Below, one piece after another: positions 46,119 to 54,137 of a stretch of DNA of 64,000 nucleotides. The first letter of the stretch is position 1; each line of letters begins with the position of its first letter. Source of the stretch: Halorussus ruber (GTDB taxonomy: Archaea > Halobacteriota > Halobacteria > Halobacteriales > Haladaptataceae); contig NZ_ML219768.1 in the NCBI RefSeq assembly GCF_004765785.1, forward strand, positions 379,771 to 443,770. Reading direction: 5' to 3'. The position numbers and the translations under genes were made by a program. Under the pieces are notes generated by a model. The model was not told the DNA's origin. It made no database searches and saw only the letters and a list, made by a program, of their open reading frames with translations.

Positions 46119-46955
46119 CTACGCAGTCGAAACAGCGGCCACGCCGGGAGCGACGAGCGGTGTGGTCGAGAGTGAAGTCGTCGAGACCGAGGTCGGAGCG
46201 ACGTACGCCGCGCCCGAGAACTGGAGGCGGACCCACCCGAGCCACGGGATGCGGACCTCGGCGGTGCCGCGGACCCAACTGGGCTTCACGGGGTCGCTGA
46301 GCGCGCTACCGCCCCACGCCGCTTGGTCGTAGAAGCTGTTGGCGTCGCCCTTGGTAATGAATCCGGCGTTCGGGGCGGGGCAGTTGGTCAACTGCTGGCA
46401 GTTCTCGGCGTCGATGTACCGCTTGTCGGCCTCGTCGTACCAGTTCTCGCCCTCCTCGACCCAGAAGCGGGCGCGATGGATGATGGGCGTCTCGTAGTCC
46501 CTCCCGTCCGGTTTGTAGATTATCACGTCTCCGTAGCTGTTGAAGCTCTTGTATCCGGACTGCTGGCCCGCCTTGTACGTCACGATGCCAGTTCCCGCTT
46601 GGGCGGCGTCGGGCACGAGGCGGCCCTCGTCCATGATGAACACGAGGTCGCCCTTCTGCATCTGGGGTTCCATGCTCCCGCTCTCGATGGCGACCATCGG
46701 GGGCCAGACGCCGCTGACTGCGAAGAGGAGAAGACCGATGGCCAGCACGATTCCGGCGCTACTCAACATCTCGCGGACGAACACGACCACCTCGTTGTCG
46801 CTCCGACGGAACCGACGGACGAGCGCGAGCGGACCTGACCCCTGCTCGCGTTCGCCCCCGTCGGTCGCCGCGCCGCCGGACCGCAGGTCCGACGAGGTAC
46901 GCGAACTGTCAGGGTCGTCCTCGTCGGACGATGGACCGTCTCGGGAAGAACTCAT
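46119..46955 (-). CDS. sec11: type I signal peptidase (Sec11-like, archaeal)
   Basis: A 278-residue membrane protease that removes Sec signal peptides. An acidic N-terminal region of about 45 residues and a basic RRFRR precede the membrane segment AGIVLAIGLLLFAVSGVW. The catalytic serine sits in ESGSMEPQMQKGDLVF, and the archaeal-type histidine, replacing the bacterial lysine, in PIIHRARFW; a further conserved block is FITKGDAN. A second hydrophobic segment lies near the C-terminus. ATG 46955 was used, though the GTG nine bases upstream is possible. Located next to oriC1 and DP1, as in other haloarchaea. Confidence 0.88.
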   Translation of the reverse strand: MSSSRDGPSSDEDDPDSSRTSSDLRSGGAATDGGEREQGSGPLALVRRFRRSDNEVVVFVREMLSSAGIVLAIGLLLFAVSGVWPPMVAIESGSMEPQMQKGDLVFIMDEGRLVPDAAQAGTGIVTYKAGQQSGYKSFNSYGDVIIYKPDGRDYETPIIHRARFWVEEGENWYDEADKRYIDAENCQQLTNCPAPNAGFITKGDANSFYDQAAWGGSALSDPVKPSWVRGTAEVRIPWLGWVRLQFSGAAYVAPTSVSTTSLSTTPLVAPGVAAVSTA

Positions 46956-47184
46956 CGGACTCACCTTGCCCTTCTGAGGTTGTCAATTTTCCGGGTGCGC
47001 GTCGTGAGCGACTCGGAATCTGATCCGAATCCGATTCGGTGCGGGAACAAACAATTAGACGTGTCTAAGAAATAAGAATATTGCTTTGCTCGGGTTCGAC
47101 CGCCTCCCGACGGATGTTCGGGGTGTCGCGGCGTACCGCACCCTACCGCGCTCCGCTATCCTTTTGACGAACCCCCGAAATTGG

Positions 47185-48825
47185 ATGAACGTGCCGCTGG
47201 AGACGCCCGCTCGTATCGTCAGCGAACTCACCAGTCGCGGCTACAACGCCGACCGCGAGGCCGTGACCCTGCTGGCGGGGGCCGACGACCCGAATGCCGC
47301 GCTCGACGCGGTGGTCGAGCGCGCGCCCGACGAGGCGCTGAAACTCTCGGCCGACCACGTCGAGCGAATCCTCGAAGAGTCCGCCGACGGAAACGGTAAC
47401 ACCCCAGTTTCGACTGGACATGATTCCGGAAACAACTCGGGTGAAGAGTCGGGTTCTCCAGGTGAAACAAAGGGGGTTGGAAGTGGGGAGAGCGAGGCAG
47501 ACGACCGAGCGAACGAGGTCGGAGGCGACGATTCGGACCCCGGCGACGGCCTCATCGACGTGTCCCGGCCCGAGGAGTCGGTTCGGGACCCGAACCTCGA
47601 CGCGCGCTCGCTCGAAATCGAGGGCGACATCACGGGCGAGAGTACCGGGACCGGCGAGTACGAGGACTTCGTCTCGGTGTTCCGCGACCGGTTCAAGCGC
47701 CTCAGCAAGCAGTTGCGCTCGCGGGTCAACGCCCGGCCGACCTCGGCGGTCCAGTCGATGCCCGGCGGGGGCGAAACCGCCATCGTCGGGATGGTCAGCG
47801 ACATCCGCTCGACCGCCAGCGGACACTGGCTAATCGAGTTAGAGGACACCAGCGGAACCTACCCCTGTCTCGTCATGAAGGACAGGGACTTCGCCGACGC
47901 GGTGGACGAACTCCTTCACGACGAGGTCATCGCGGTCGAGGGGACCCTCTCGGACGACAACGACGACGGGGACGGCATCCTGTTCGTGGACTCGCTGTAC
48001 TTCCCCGACGTGCCCCGGACCTACAAACCCTCGACCGCCGACCGCCACGTCCAGGCCGCGCTCATCAGCGACGTCCACGTCGGCAGTCAGGAGTTCATGG
48101 CCGACGCGTGGTCGCGGTTCGCCGACTGGCTCCACACCGAGGAGGCCGAACACGTCGAGTACCTCCTCGTCGCTGGCGACATGGTCGAGGGCGTCGGCGT
48201 CTACCCCGACCAAGACGAGGAGTTGGACATCATCGACATCTACGAGCAGTACGAGCAGTTCTCGGAGTACCTCAAGGAGGTGCCCGGCGACATGGAGATT
48301 CTGATGATTCCGGGCAACCACGACGCGGTCCGCCTCGCCGAACCCCAACCCGGATTCGATGAGGAGCTACGGGACATCATGTCGGTCCACGACGCTCGCA
48401 TCTCGGGCAACCCCTCGACGGTGACGGTCGAGGGCGTGGACATCCTGATGTACCACGGCGTCTCGCTGGACGAGGTCATCGCGGAACTCCCCGACGAGAA
48501 GGCCAACTACGACGAACCCCATAAGGCGATGTACCAGCTACTGAAGAAGCGCCACGTCGCGCCCCAGTTCGGCGGCAAGACTCGCCTCGCGCCCGAGGAG
48601 AAAGACTACCTCGTGATGGACACCGTGCCCGACGTGTTCCACACCGGCCACGTCCACAAGCTCGGATGGGGCAAGTATCACAACGTGCTGGCGGTCAACT
48701 CCGGATGCTGGCAGGAACAGACTGCCTTCCAAAAGTCGGTGAACATCGACCCTGACGCCGGGTTCGCGCCGATTCTGGACCTCGACACGCTCGATATGAC
48801 CGTCCGGCAGTTCAGTCGAAACTGA
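47185..48825 (+). CDS. polD1: DNA polymerase D small subunit DP1 (3'-5' exonuclease)
   Basis: A 546-residue DP1, proofreading subunit of PolD and partner of DP2 encoded at 8003-11605. After an N-terminal helical domain (ETPARIVSELTSRGYNADR) comes an acidic Gly/Ser-rich linker (about residues 70-150), an OB fold (VGMVSDIRSTASGHWLIELED) and a calcineurin-type phosphoesterase domain with SDVHVGSQEF, VAGDMVEGVG, IPGNHDAVR, YHGVSLDEV and GHVHKLGW. ATG 47185 matches the family N-terminus. A near-perfect ORB at 47457-47477 is embedded in the linker codons. Confidence 0.94.
   Translation: MNVPLETPARIVSELTSRGYNADREAVTLLAGADDPNAALDAVVERAPDEALKLSADHVERILEESADGNGNTPVSTGHDSGNNSGEESGSPGETKGVGSGESEADDRANEVGGDDSDPGDGLIDVSRPEESVRDPNLDARSLEIEGDITGESTGTGEYEDFVSVFRDRFKRLSKQLRSRVNARPTSAVQSMPGGGETAIVGMVSDIRSTASGHWLIELEDTSGTYPCLVMKDRDFADAVDELLHDEVIAVEGTLSDDNDDGDGILFVDSLYFPDVPRTYKPSTADRHVQAALISDVHVGSQEFMADAWSRFADWLHTEEAEHVEYLLVAGDMVEGVGVYPDQDEELDIIDIYEQYEQFSEYLKEVPGDMEILMIPGNHDAVRLAEPQPGFDEELRDIMSVHDARISGNPSTVTVEGVDILMYHGVSLDEVIAELPDEKANYDEPHKAMYQLLKKRHVAPQFGGKTRLAPEEKDYLVMDTVPDVFHTGHVHKLGWGKYHNVLAVNSGCWQEQTAFQKSVNIDPDAGFAPILDLDTLDMTVRQFSRN
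47457..47477 (+). promoter_or_regulatory. ORB-like element inside the DP1 coding region
   Basis: TCCAGGTGAAACAAAGGGGG then T: matches the box with one substitution and one extra G. It encodes the linker residues SPGETKGV. A weaker reverse site (ACCCCAGTTTCGACTGGA) begins at 47401. Confidence 0.65.
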
Positions 48826-48847
48826 GCGACCGATTCCGAAGACGCTT

Positions 48848-48867
48848 TCCACCCGAAACAGAGGGGT
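48848..48867 (+). promoter_or_regulatory. ORB-like element downstream of DP1
   Basis: TCCACCCGAAACAGAGGGGT, a good match, just after the DP1 stop codon and before the convergent acetyltransferase-like gene. Confidence 0.78.
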
Positions 48868-48920
48868 CCGCCTTCATCCGGGGGATTGATACACTGTCCA
48901 CGTCTCGGAGCCTTGCCCTC

Positions 48921-49403
48921 TCAGGCCGGTTCGAGTCGGTATTCCAGCGTCCGACCGCCGTCGAACCGCGGTCCGGTCCCGGTCTGGCGGAACCCCGCGG
49001 CTTCGACCACTTGCTTCGTCTCCGCCTCGTCCTCGGGGACCAGCGCCTCGACGCTCATCTCCTCCTTGCGGGCGAACCGGACCGGTTCTTTCAGCAGTTG
49101 CTCGCGGGCCTCGGGCGTCCCGCGGAGGTAGGTCACGCGAACCGTTCCGGGCATCGCGTCGAACCCGACGAATCCGACGACTTCGGCGTCGTTCTCGCCA
49201 GTCTCGTCGCTTTCATCGTTTTGACCGGTTCCGTCGCTCTCGGCGCTCCCGTCGTCCTCCCGACCGTCGCCCGACTCTGCGACTGGTTTCTCTGCCACTC
49301 GAACCGTCCGGTCGTGGATTACGTTGCGCATCACCTCGGCGGGAGCGTCGGCGAGTTCGCCGAGTACCACCCCGTCCTCTTCGACCGCATCTCGCACGCG
49401 CAT
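48921..49403 (-). CDS. GNAT-like acetyltransferase domain protein
   Basis: A 160-residue protein with a GNAT-like plan: MRVRDAVEEDGVVLGELADA is a typical first strand-helix, EVVGFVGFDAMPGTVRVTYL the central sheet, and LVPEDEAETKQVVEAAGFRQTG plus RTLEYRLEP the C-terminal alpha-beta unit. A 25-residue acidic insert (SGDGREDDGSAESDGTGQND) interrupts it. The acetyl-CoA pyrophosphate loop is not obvious, so catalysis is uncertain; many haloarchaeal GNAT relatives are annotated this way. Confidence 0.7.
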   Translation of the reverse strand: MRVRDAVEEDGVVLGELADAPAEVMRNVIHDRTVRVAEKPVAESGDGREDDGSAESDGTGQNDESDETGENDAEVVGFVGFDAMPGTVRVTYLRGTPEAREQLLKEPVRFARKEEMSVEALVPEDEAETKQVVEAAGFRQTGTGPRFDGGRTLEYRLEPA

Positions 49404-49531
49404 TGTTCACATTTCGTTCCCCGACTAAGTTAAAACTCGCGGGGCGCTCGACTGACCGCCTCCGCCTTCGCCGTCTACGCATCTTCCGGATTGCCGAACA
49501 GTCGGTGTCTCAGATGCCGGTGTGTCTCTCA

Positions 49532-49618
49532 CATGCTGGATGCGTCTCTCAGCTGCCGGAGATGCTGGATGCGTCTCTCAGCTGCCGGAGATGCTGGATG
49601 CGTCTCTCAGCCGCCGGA
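49532..49618. repeat. three 29-bp tandem repeats upstream of the KaiC-like gene
   Basis: Units 49532-49560, 49561-49589 and 49590-49618 share ATGCTGGATGCGTCTCTCAG and CCGCCGGA/CTGCCGGA with single-base changes; a degenerate fourth precedes them (from about 49513). They end 58 bases before the ATG, in the promoter zone. There are no spacers, so this is not a CRISPR array. Confidence 0.85.
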
Positions 49619-49676
49619 TGTGTCAGCCCGTCCTCGGACGCACAGGGCTTTTTCGCTCTCGCACCTAGTCGTGGGT

Positions 49677-50903
49677 ATGGATAACACGGACGACCTCGGT
49701 GGCGACGAGTCCGACTCGGAGCGGGGTCGTGACGGCCCCGACTCGTACTCCGGTATCGAGGAGGTGGACTCCGGTAACGAGACGGACTCCGGTAGCGAGA
49801 GTCCGAACTCCGACCACTGCGACTTCTGCCGACTCCCGTATCCGACCGACCCGGTGGAGTTGGAGTGCGAGGACGAGAGCTACGAGTTCTGCACCGAGGC
49901 CTGCCGGGACGCGATGGTCGAGAACGACCGGGTGTTCATCGAGTATCACGGCTTCCGACGGATTCGGACCGGCATCTCGGGCCTCGACAAGTACCTCCCG
50001 CAGGGGTTCCCCCGGAACTCGTTCGTCCTGCTGGCCAACGACGAAGGCGCGCGCGACGACGCCCTGCGGTCCGAACTCGTCTGGCGGGCCCTGGAGCGCA
50101 ACGAACCCGCGGCGTTCGTCACGTTCACCGAACCGCCCATCTCGGTGGTCGAGAGCTTTCTCTCGCTGGACTGGAACGTCCTGCCGTATCTGGAGTCGGG
50201 CCAACTCCACATCGTAGACTGTTTCACCTACCGGATGGAGGGCCAAGACCGCGAGCGCATGTTCGACCGGATGGACGAGTGGAACCGCCACATCTACGAC
50301 ATCACGCGCCCGGTCACCCAGACCGTCCGCGACCCCAGCGACGTGAGCGAACTCCACAACAAACTCGACAACTGCCTCGAGGGCCTGCGGATGAGCGACT
50401 GCGGCGTGGTCGTCATCGACTCGCTGACCGAGTTCGGCTCGCTGGTCCAGCCGGTGCAGGCGTACAGTTTCGTCAAGGACATCCGGGCCGACATCTGCAA
50501 GGGTCGGTTCGTCCCCGTCTTCGCTGGCGGGACAGTCACGGGCGAGGAGAAGACCTTCCCCAACGACCTCGGCTACGCGGTGGACGGCATCGTGGACATG
50601 CAGGTCAACCCCGAAATCGTGGCCGACACGCTCATCAAGCGCATCCGCATCCGGAAGATGAACGGCGTGCTGGCGATTCCCGAGTGGGTCGCCTACGAGT
50701 TCACCGCCGGGAAGGGACTGGTCACGTTCGACCCCATCGCCGAGATGGAGAAGACATACGAGGAGACAGGTGACACCTACGAGGAGGAGGCGGGCGACAC
50801 CTACGAGGGCGGTGGCCGCGAGGATGGGGAGCGCGAGGACAGCGGGCACGAAGACGGCGGGCACAGCGACCACGAGTCGGTCCCGACCGAGGCCGACCAG
50901 TAG
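49677..50903 (+). CDS. KaiC-like RecA-fold protein with N-terminal TRASH-like zinc finger
   Basis: A 408-residue protein. After a 40-residue acidic start comes a treble-clef/TRASH-like finger HCDFCRLPYPTDPVEL with a second pair in YEFCTEACRDAM, then a single KaiC/RecA-type domain (RTGISGLDKYLPQGFPRNSF). The P-loop is eroded to LLANDEGARDDAL, lacking GxxGxGK[ST], whereas the Walker B-like VVVIDSLTEF is kept. The C-terminus is acidic. It resembles the haloarchaeal proteins I recall as 'HTR-like', whose KaiC fold may have lost ATP hydrolysis. ATG 49677 was chosen because upstream in-frame codons are the 29-bp repeat. Confidence 0.78.
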   Translation: MDNTDDLGGDESDSERGRDGPDSYSGIEEVDSGNETDSGSESPNSDHCDFCRLPYPTDPVELECEDESYEFCTEACRDAMVENDRVFIEYHGFRRIRTGISGLDKYLPQGFPRNSFVLLANDEGARDDALRSELVWRALERNEPAAFVTFTEPPISVVESFLSLDWNVLPYLESGQLHIVDCFTYRMEGQDRERMFDRMDEWNRHIYDITRPVTQTVRDPSDVSELHNKLDNCLEGLRMSDCGVVVIDSLTEFGSLVQPVQAYSFVKDIRADICKGRFVPVFAGGTVTGEEKTFPNDLGYAVDGIVDMQVNPEIVADTLIKRIRIRKMNGVLAIPEWVAYEFTAGKGLVTFDPIAEMEKTYEETGDTYEEEAGDTYEGGGREDGEREDSGHEDGGHSDHESVPTEADQ

Positions 50904-51046
50904 CCAGCTCGGGAAGTGAAATCACGCCAGCAAGAACGCCGGTTGGCAAGCTTCTCAGACATGAAAGCAGTTATCTGCGTTCCTGAGTTAGCTCCTCTCA
51001 TGCATCAGCGTCTCGTACGGGGTTTTCGTGACTCGCAGGTGATAGC

Positions 51047-52225
51047 ATGCGAGTAGTAGCCAAGTTCGGCGGCACCAGTCTCGGGAGCGGCGACCGAATC
51101 AATCGGGCGGCCGACTCGGTGGCCGACGCGGTGGCGCAGGGCCACGAAATCGCGGTCGTCGCCAGCGCGATGGGCGACACCACCGACGAACTCTTGAACG
51201 AAATCGAGTTCGAGACCGAGGAGCAGGACCGCGCCGAAATCGTCAGCATGGGCGAGCGCACCAGCGTCCGGATGCTGAAGGCCGCGCTCGCGGCCCGCGG
51301 AGTCGAGGCCGTCTTCGTGGAACCCGGGAGCGACCGCTGGCCGGTGTTCACCGACGAGCGCGGCGAACTCGACGCCGAGCGAACCAAGAAGGCCGCCGCC
51401 GAACTCACCGCGGAGTTAGACGACGTCGTCCCGGTCATCACCGGCTTCCTCGCCGAGGACCCCGAGGGCAACGTGACCACGCTCGGCCGGGGCGGGTCAG
51501 ACACGACCGCCGTGATGCTCGGCAACTACATGGACGCCGACGAAGTCGTCATCGTGACCGACGTCGAGGGCGTCATGACCGGCGACCCCCACGTCGTGGA
51601 GGGCGCGCGGAACGTCGGCGAAATCTCGGTGGACGAACTCCGGAACCTCTCCTTCCGGGGCGCTGAGGTGGTCGCGCCCAGCGCGCTCTCGTACAAGAAC
51701 GAGAACCTGCGCGTCCGGGTGGTCCACTACCAGCACGGCGACCTGCTGGCTGGCGGGACCGACGTGACCGGCGAGTTCGAGAACCTCGTGGACATGCGCG
51801 AGGAGCCACTCGCCTGCCTCACCGTCGCGGGTCGGGCGATTCGGAACCGACCGGGAATCCTCCAGGAGCTTTCGACCGCGCTCGGCGACAGCGACATCAA
51901 CGTCGACGCGACCTCCAGCGGGATGGACTCCATCACGTTCTACGTGGACGAGTCGGTGGCCGAGCGCGCCGAGAACATCCTCCACCGCGAGGTCATCGAG
52001 CAGGACTCGCTGTCGAGCGTCACCGTGGACGACGACGTGGCGGTCGTCCGCGTGGTCGGCGGGGAACTCCCGAGCCAATCGGGCGTCATCCGCGAGCTGG
52101 TCAACTCCCTCTCGGAGAACCAGATCACCATCCACGACCTCATCACCAGCGCGACCAGCGTCGCGGTCTTCGTGGACTGGGACGACCGCGAGGAGACGCT
52201 GGAAATCATCCAGCGCGAGTTCTAA
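51047..52225 (+). CDS. lysC: aspartate kinase
   Basis: A 392-residue aspartokinase, first step from aspartate to threonine, methionine and (in some organisms) lysine. The kinase domain starts VAKFGGTSLGSGDRI and includes GFLAEDPEGNVTTLGRGGSD for substrate and ATP binding; GDPHVVEGARNVGEIS marks the domain end. Two ACT domains at the C-terminus (from about residue 260, CLTVAGRAIRNRPGILQEL, and VVGGELPSQSGVIRELVNSL) serve allosteric feedback. No homoserine dehydrogenase fusion. ATG 51047 is the first start matching the family. Confidence 0.94.
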   Translation: MRVVAKFGGTSLGSGDRINRAADSVADAVAQGHEIAVVASAMGDTTDELLNEIEFETEEQDRAEIVSMGERTSVRMLKAALAARGVEAVFVEPGSDRWPVFTDERGELDAERTKKAAAELTAELDDVVPVITGFLAEDPEGNVTTLGRGGSDTTAVMLGNYMDADEVVIVTDVEGVMTGDPHVVEGARNVGEISVDELRNLSFRGAEVVAPSALSYKNENLRVRVVHYQHGDLLAGGTDVTGEFENLVDMREEPLACLTVAGRAIRNRPGILQELSTALGDSDINVDATSSGMDSITFYVDESVAERAENILHREVIEQDSLSSVTVDDDVAVVRVVGGELPSQSGVIRELVNSLSENQITIHDLITSATSVAVFVDWDDREETLEIIQREF

Positions 52226-52330
52226 GCCAACTTTTTATTCCTTTAATAGACGATTAGTTGCGTGTAACGGTTGATGAACACGCTGAACACAGCGTCGAGT
52301 CTCGTCCTCGACGCCTTCGCGCACCCCCGG

Positions 52331-52350
52331 AACGTTTTTCACGGATTACG
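52331..52350 (+). promoter_or_regulatory. putative promoter of the phe leader transcript
   Basis: AACGTTTTTCACGGATTACG: the T-rich TATA-like centre at about 52337 lies 27 bases before ATG 52365, the spacing expected for a leaderless archaeal message. Confidence 0.4.
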
Positions 52351-52364
52351 AACAACTCCCGCGT

Positions 52365-52448
52365 ATGCCATCCGAACCCCAGACCGGTGGTAGCGTTCGC
52401 AAGCCGCGGGACCAGCGTGCGGGGTTCGGCTTTTTCTTCGCGCCCTGA
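52365..52448 (+). CDS. putative Phe-rich leader peptide upstream of pheST (27 residues)
   Basis: A 27-codon frame, MPSEPQTGGS onward, whose end reads AGFGFFFAP and stop: four Phe codons (TTC, TTT, TTC, TTC) within seven, just 1-2 bases before a strong hairpin and 180 bases before pheS. The only downstream genes are the two phenylalanyl-tRNA synthetase subunits. Bacterial pheST has a similar leader (pheM in E. coli). The short leaderless context, acidic/basic balance and absence of alternative frames support translation, but direct evidence is lacking. The terminal AP-stop could also stall ribosomes. Confidence 0.55.
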   Translation: MPSEPQTGGSVRKPRDQRAGFGFFFAP

Positions 52449-52449
52449 C

Positions 52450-52516
52450 GAGCGGCGGACTCCCGGTCGGCGGAGACTCCGACCGGGACGAAACCGCTCG
52501 CGCGCGGTCGCCGACC
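52450..52516 (+). promoter_or_regulatory. possible attenuator with alternative hairpins before pheS
   Basis: Arm 1 TCCCGGTCGG (52461-52470) pairs perfectly with arm 2 CCGACCGGGA (52479-52488), enclosed by an outer stem GAGCGG/CCGCTC (52450-52455, 52494-52499). Arm 2 could instead pair through CGACCG with arm 3 CGGTCG (52505-52510), while arm 3 could pair with GACC (52513-52516). The mutually exclusive arrangement 1:2 versus 2:3 directly after a Phe-rich frame resembles amino-acid attenuators. No strong U-tract follows, so the output might be translational or Rho-like factor dependent. Confidence 0.45.
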
Positions 52517-52530
52517 AGCGGTGCGAGCGT

Positions 52531-52574
52531 CGCAGAGACGGCCGCGCTTCAGCGCAGAGACGACCGCGCTTCAG
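52531..52574. repeat. two 22-bp tandem repeats before pheS
   Basis: CGCAGAGACGGCCGCGCTTC plus AG (52531-52552) and the same with GAC for GGC (52553-52574). They lie between the hairpins and pheS. Confidence 0.75.
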
Positions 52575-52625
52575 AAACGATAAGCGGCCGCACGGGCACG
52601 TAACGACAAAGAGAGCCAACGGACG

Positions 52626-54137
52626 ATGAAACTACCCGAATCACAGGCCGCGGTACTTCAGACCGCGAGCGCGAACGAGGCACAGACTTTCGAGCAATTA
52701 GCCGACGAGACCGGCCAGAAGCCCGAGACCATCTCGGGCGCGGCCTTCGAGTTGGAGGACGAGGGCCTCGTCGAGGTCTCCGAGTCCACCGAGGAGTCGG
52801 TCGCACTCACCGAGGAGGGCCGCGAATACGTCGAAGACGGCCTGCCCGAGGTCCGACTCTACGAGGCCGCGATGGACGCCGGGGCCGACGAGGACCCCGC
52901 CCAGATGGGCCGAATCATCGGCCAGTCCGGACTCGAAGGGCCGCAGGTGGACATCGCGCTGTCGAACTACGCCCGGAAGGGCTACGGCACCATCGAGAGC
53001 GGCGAGATTACCGCCGACCCCGATGCCGACCCCGAGAGCGACGCCGAGGCACAGGCCCTCGCCGCGCTCGCCGCGGGCGAGTCGGTCGAAGACGGCGGCG
53101 TGGTCGAGCAGTTGGAGAGTAGAGGCCTCGTCACCGTCTCGGAATCGACAGTCCGCTCGGTCACGCTGACCGACGACGCCGTGGACGTGCTGATGATGGA
53201 GGGCGTCGAGACGGCCGAGACCGTGGGTCAACTCACGCCCGAGATGCTGACCTCCGGCGAGTGGCGGGACGTGGAGTTCGCCGAGTACAACGTCGAGGCC
53301 GACGCCGAGCGCCTCGACGGCGGGAAGACCCACATCCTGCGCCAGACCGCCAACCGCGTGAAGGACACGCTGGTCGGGATGGGCTTCGAGGAGATGGAAG
53401 GTCCCCACGCCGACGCGGACTTCTGGATCAACGACGCGCTGTTCATGCCCCAAGACCACCCGGCCCGGACCCACTGGGACCGATTCGCGCTCTCGAATCC
53501 GACCGAAATCCGCGACCTGCCCGAGGACCTCGTGGAGCGCGTCGAGGACGCCCACCACAACGGCGTCGGCGAGGACGGCGAGGGCTACCACTCGCCGTGG
53601 TCCGAGGACTTCGCGCGGGCCATCGCGCTCCGGGGCCACACGACCTCGCTGTCGATGCGCTACCTCTCGGGCCACGAAATCGGCGACTTGGAGCCTCCTC
53701 AGCGGTTCTTCAGCGTCGAGAAGGTGTACCGAAACGACACCCTCGACCCGACCCACCTGCTCGAGTTCTTCCAAATCGAGGGGTGGGTCATGGCCGAGGA
53801 CCTGTCGGTGCGGGACCTGATGGGGACCTTCGAGGAGTTCTACGAGCAGTTCGGCATCACCGACCTGCAGTACAAGCCCCACTACAACCCCTACACGGAG
53901 CCGAGCTTCGAGCTGTTCGGCGAGCATCCGACCACGGGCGAACTGGTCGAGGTCGGCAACAGCGGGATGTTCCGCGAGGAGGTCCTCCAACCCCTCGGCG
54001 TCGATTGCGACGTGATGGCGTGGGGCCTCTCGCTCGAACGCCTGCTGATGTTGATGTACGGCTTCGAGGACATCCGAGACATCCACGGGACGCTGTGTGA
54101 CCTCGAACTGCTGCGGGAGACGGAGGTGCTACACTGA
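52626..54137 (+). CDS. pheS: phenylalanyl-tRNA synthetase alpha subunit
   Basis: A 503-residue archaeal-type alpha subunit forming the alpha2-beta2 enzyme that charges tRNA-Phe. The N-terminal ~200 residues contain winged-helix DNA/tRNA-binding-like modules (QTFEQLADETGQKPETISGA); the class II catalytic core starts around THILRQTANRVKDTLVGMGF with motif 2 FFSVEKVYRNDTLDPTHL and motif 3 VMAWGLSLERLLMLMYG. The TGA overlaps the pheT ATG as TGATG. It is preceded by the putative Phe-rich leader and hairpins, suggesting control by charged tRNA-Phe. Confidence 0.96.
   Translation: MKLPESQAAVLQTASANEAQTFEQLADETGQKPETISGAAFELEDEGLVEVSESTEESVALTEEGREYVEDGLPEVRLYEAAMDAGADEDPAQMGRIIGQSGLEGPQVDIALSNYARKGYGTIESGEITADPDADPESDAEAQALAALAAGESVEDGGVVEQLESRGLVTVSESTVRSVTLTDDAVDVLMMEGVETAETVGQLTPEMLTSGEWRDVEFAEYNVEADAERLDGGKTHILRQTANRVKDTLVGMGFEEMEGPHADADFWINDALFMPQDHPARTHWDRFALSNPTEIRDLPEDLVERVEDAHHNGVGEDGEGYHSPWSEDFARAIALRGHTTSLSMRYLSGHEIGDLEPPQRFFSVEKVYRNDTLDPTHLLEFFQIEGWVMAEDLSVRDLMGTFEEFYEQFGITDLQYKPHYNPYTEPSFELFGEHPTTGELVEVGNSGMFREEVLQPLGVDCDVMAWGLSLERLLMLMYGFEDIRDIHGTLCDLELLRETEVLH

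Noticed and set aside
49513..49618. Repeats resembling a CRISPR array
   Set aside because: Units abut directly with no spacers and there are no cas genes nearby.
50961..51056. 31-codon upstream frame overlapping the lysC start as a possible regulatory uORF
   Set aside because: It is not enriched in Lys, Thr or Met codons, has no hairpin and no clear promoter; it probably occurs by chance.
52698..54086. Long minus-strand frame opposite pheS
   Set aside because: Antisense shadow caused by high GC3; Val/Leu/His/Arg-rich without any family feature. The same applies to long antisense frames opposite polD2, hel308 and the transporter genes.
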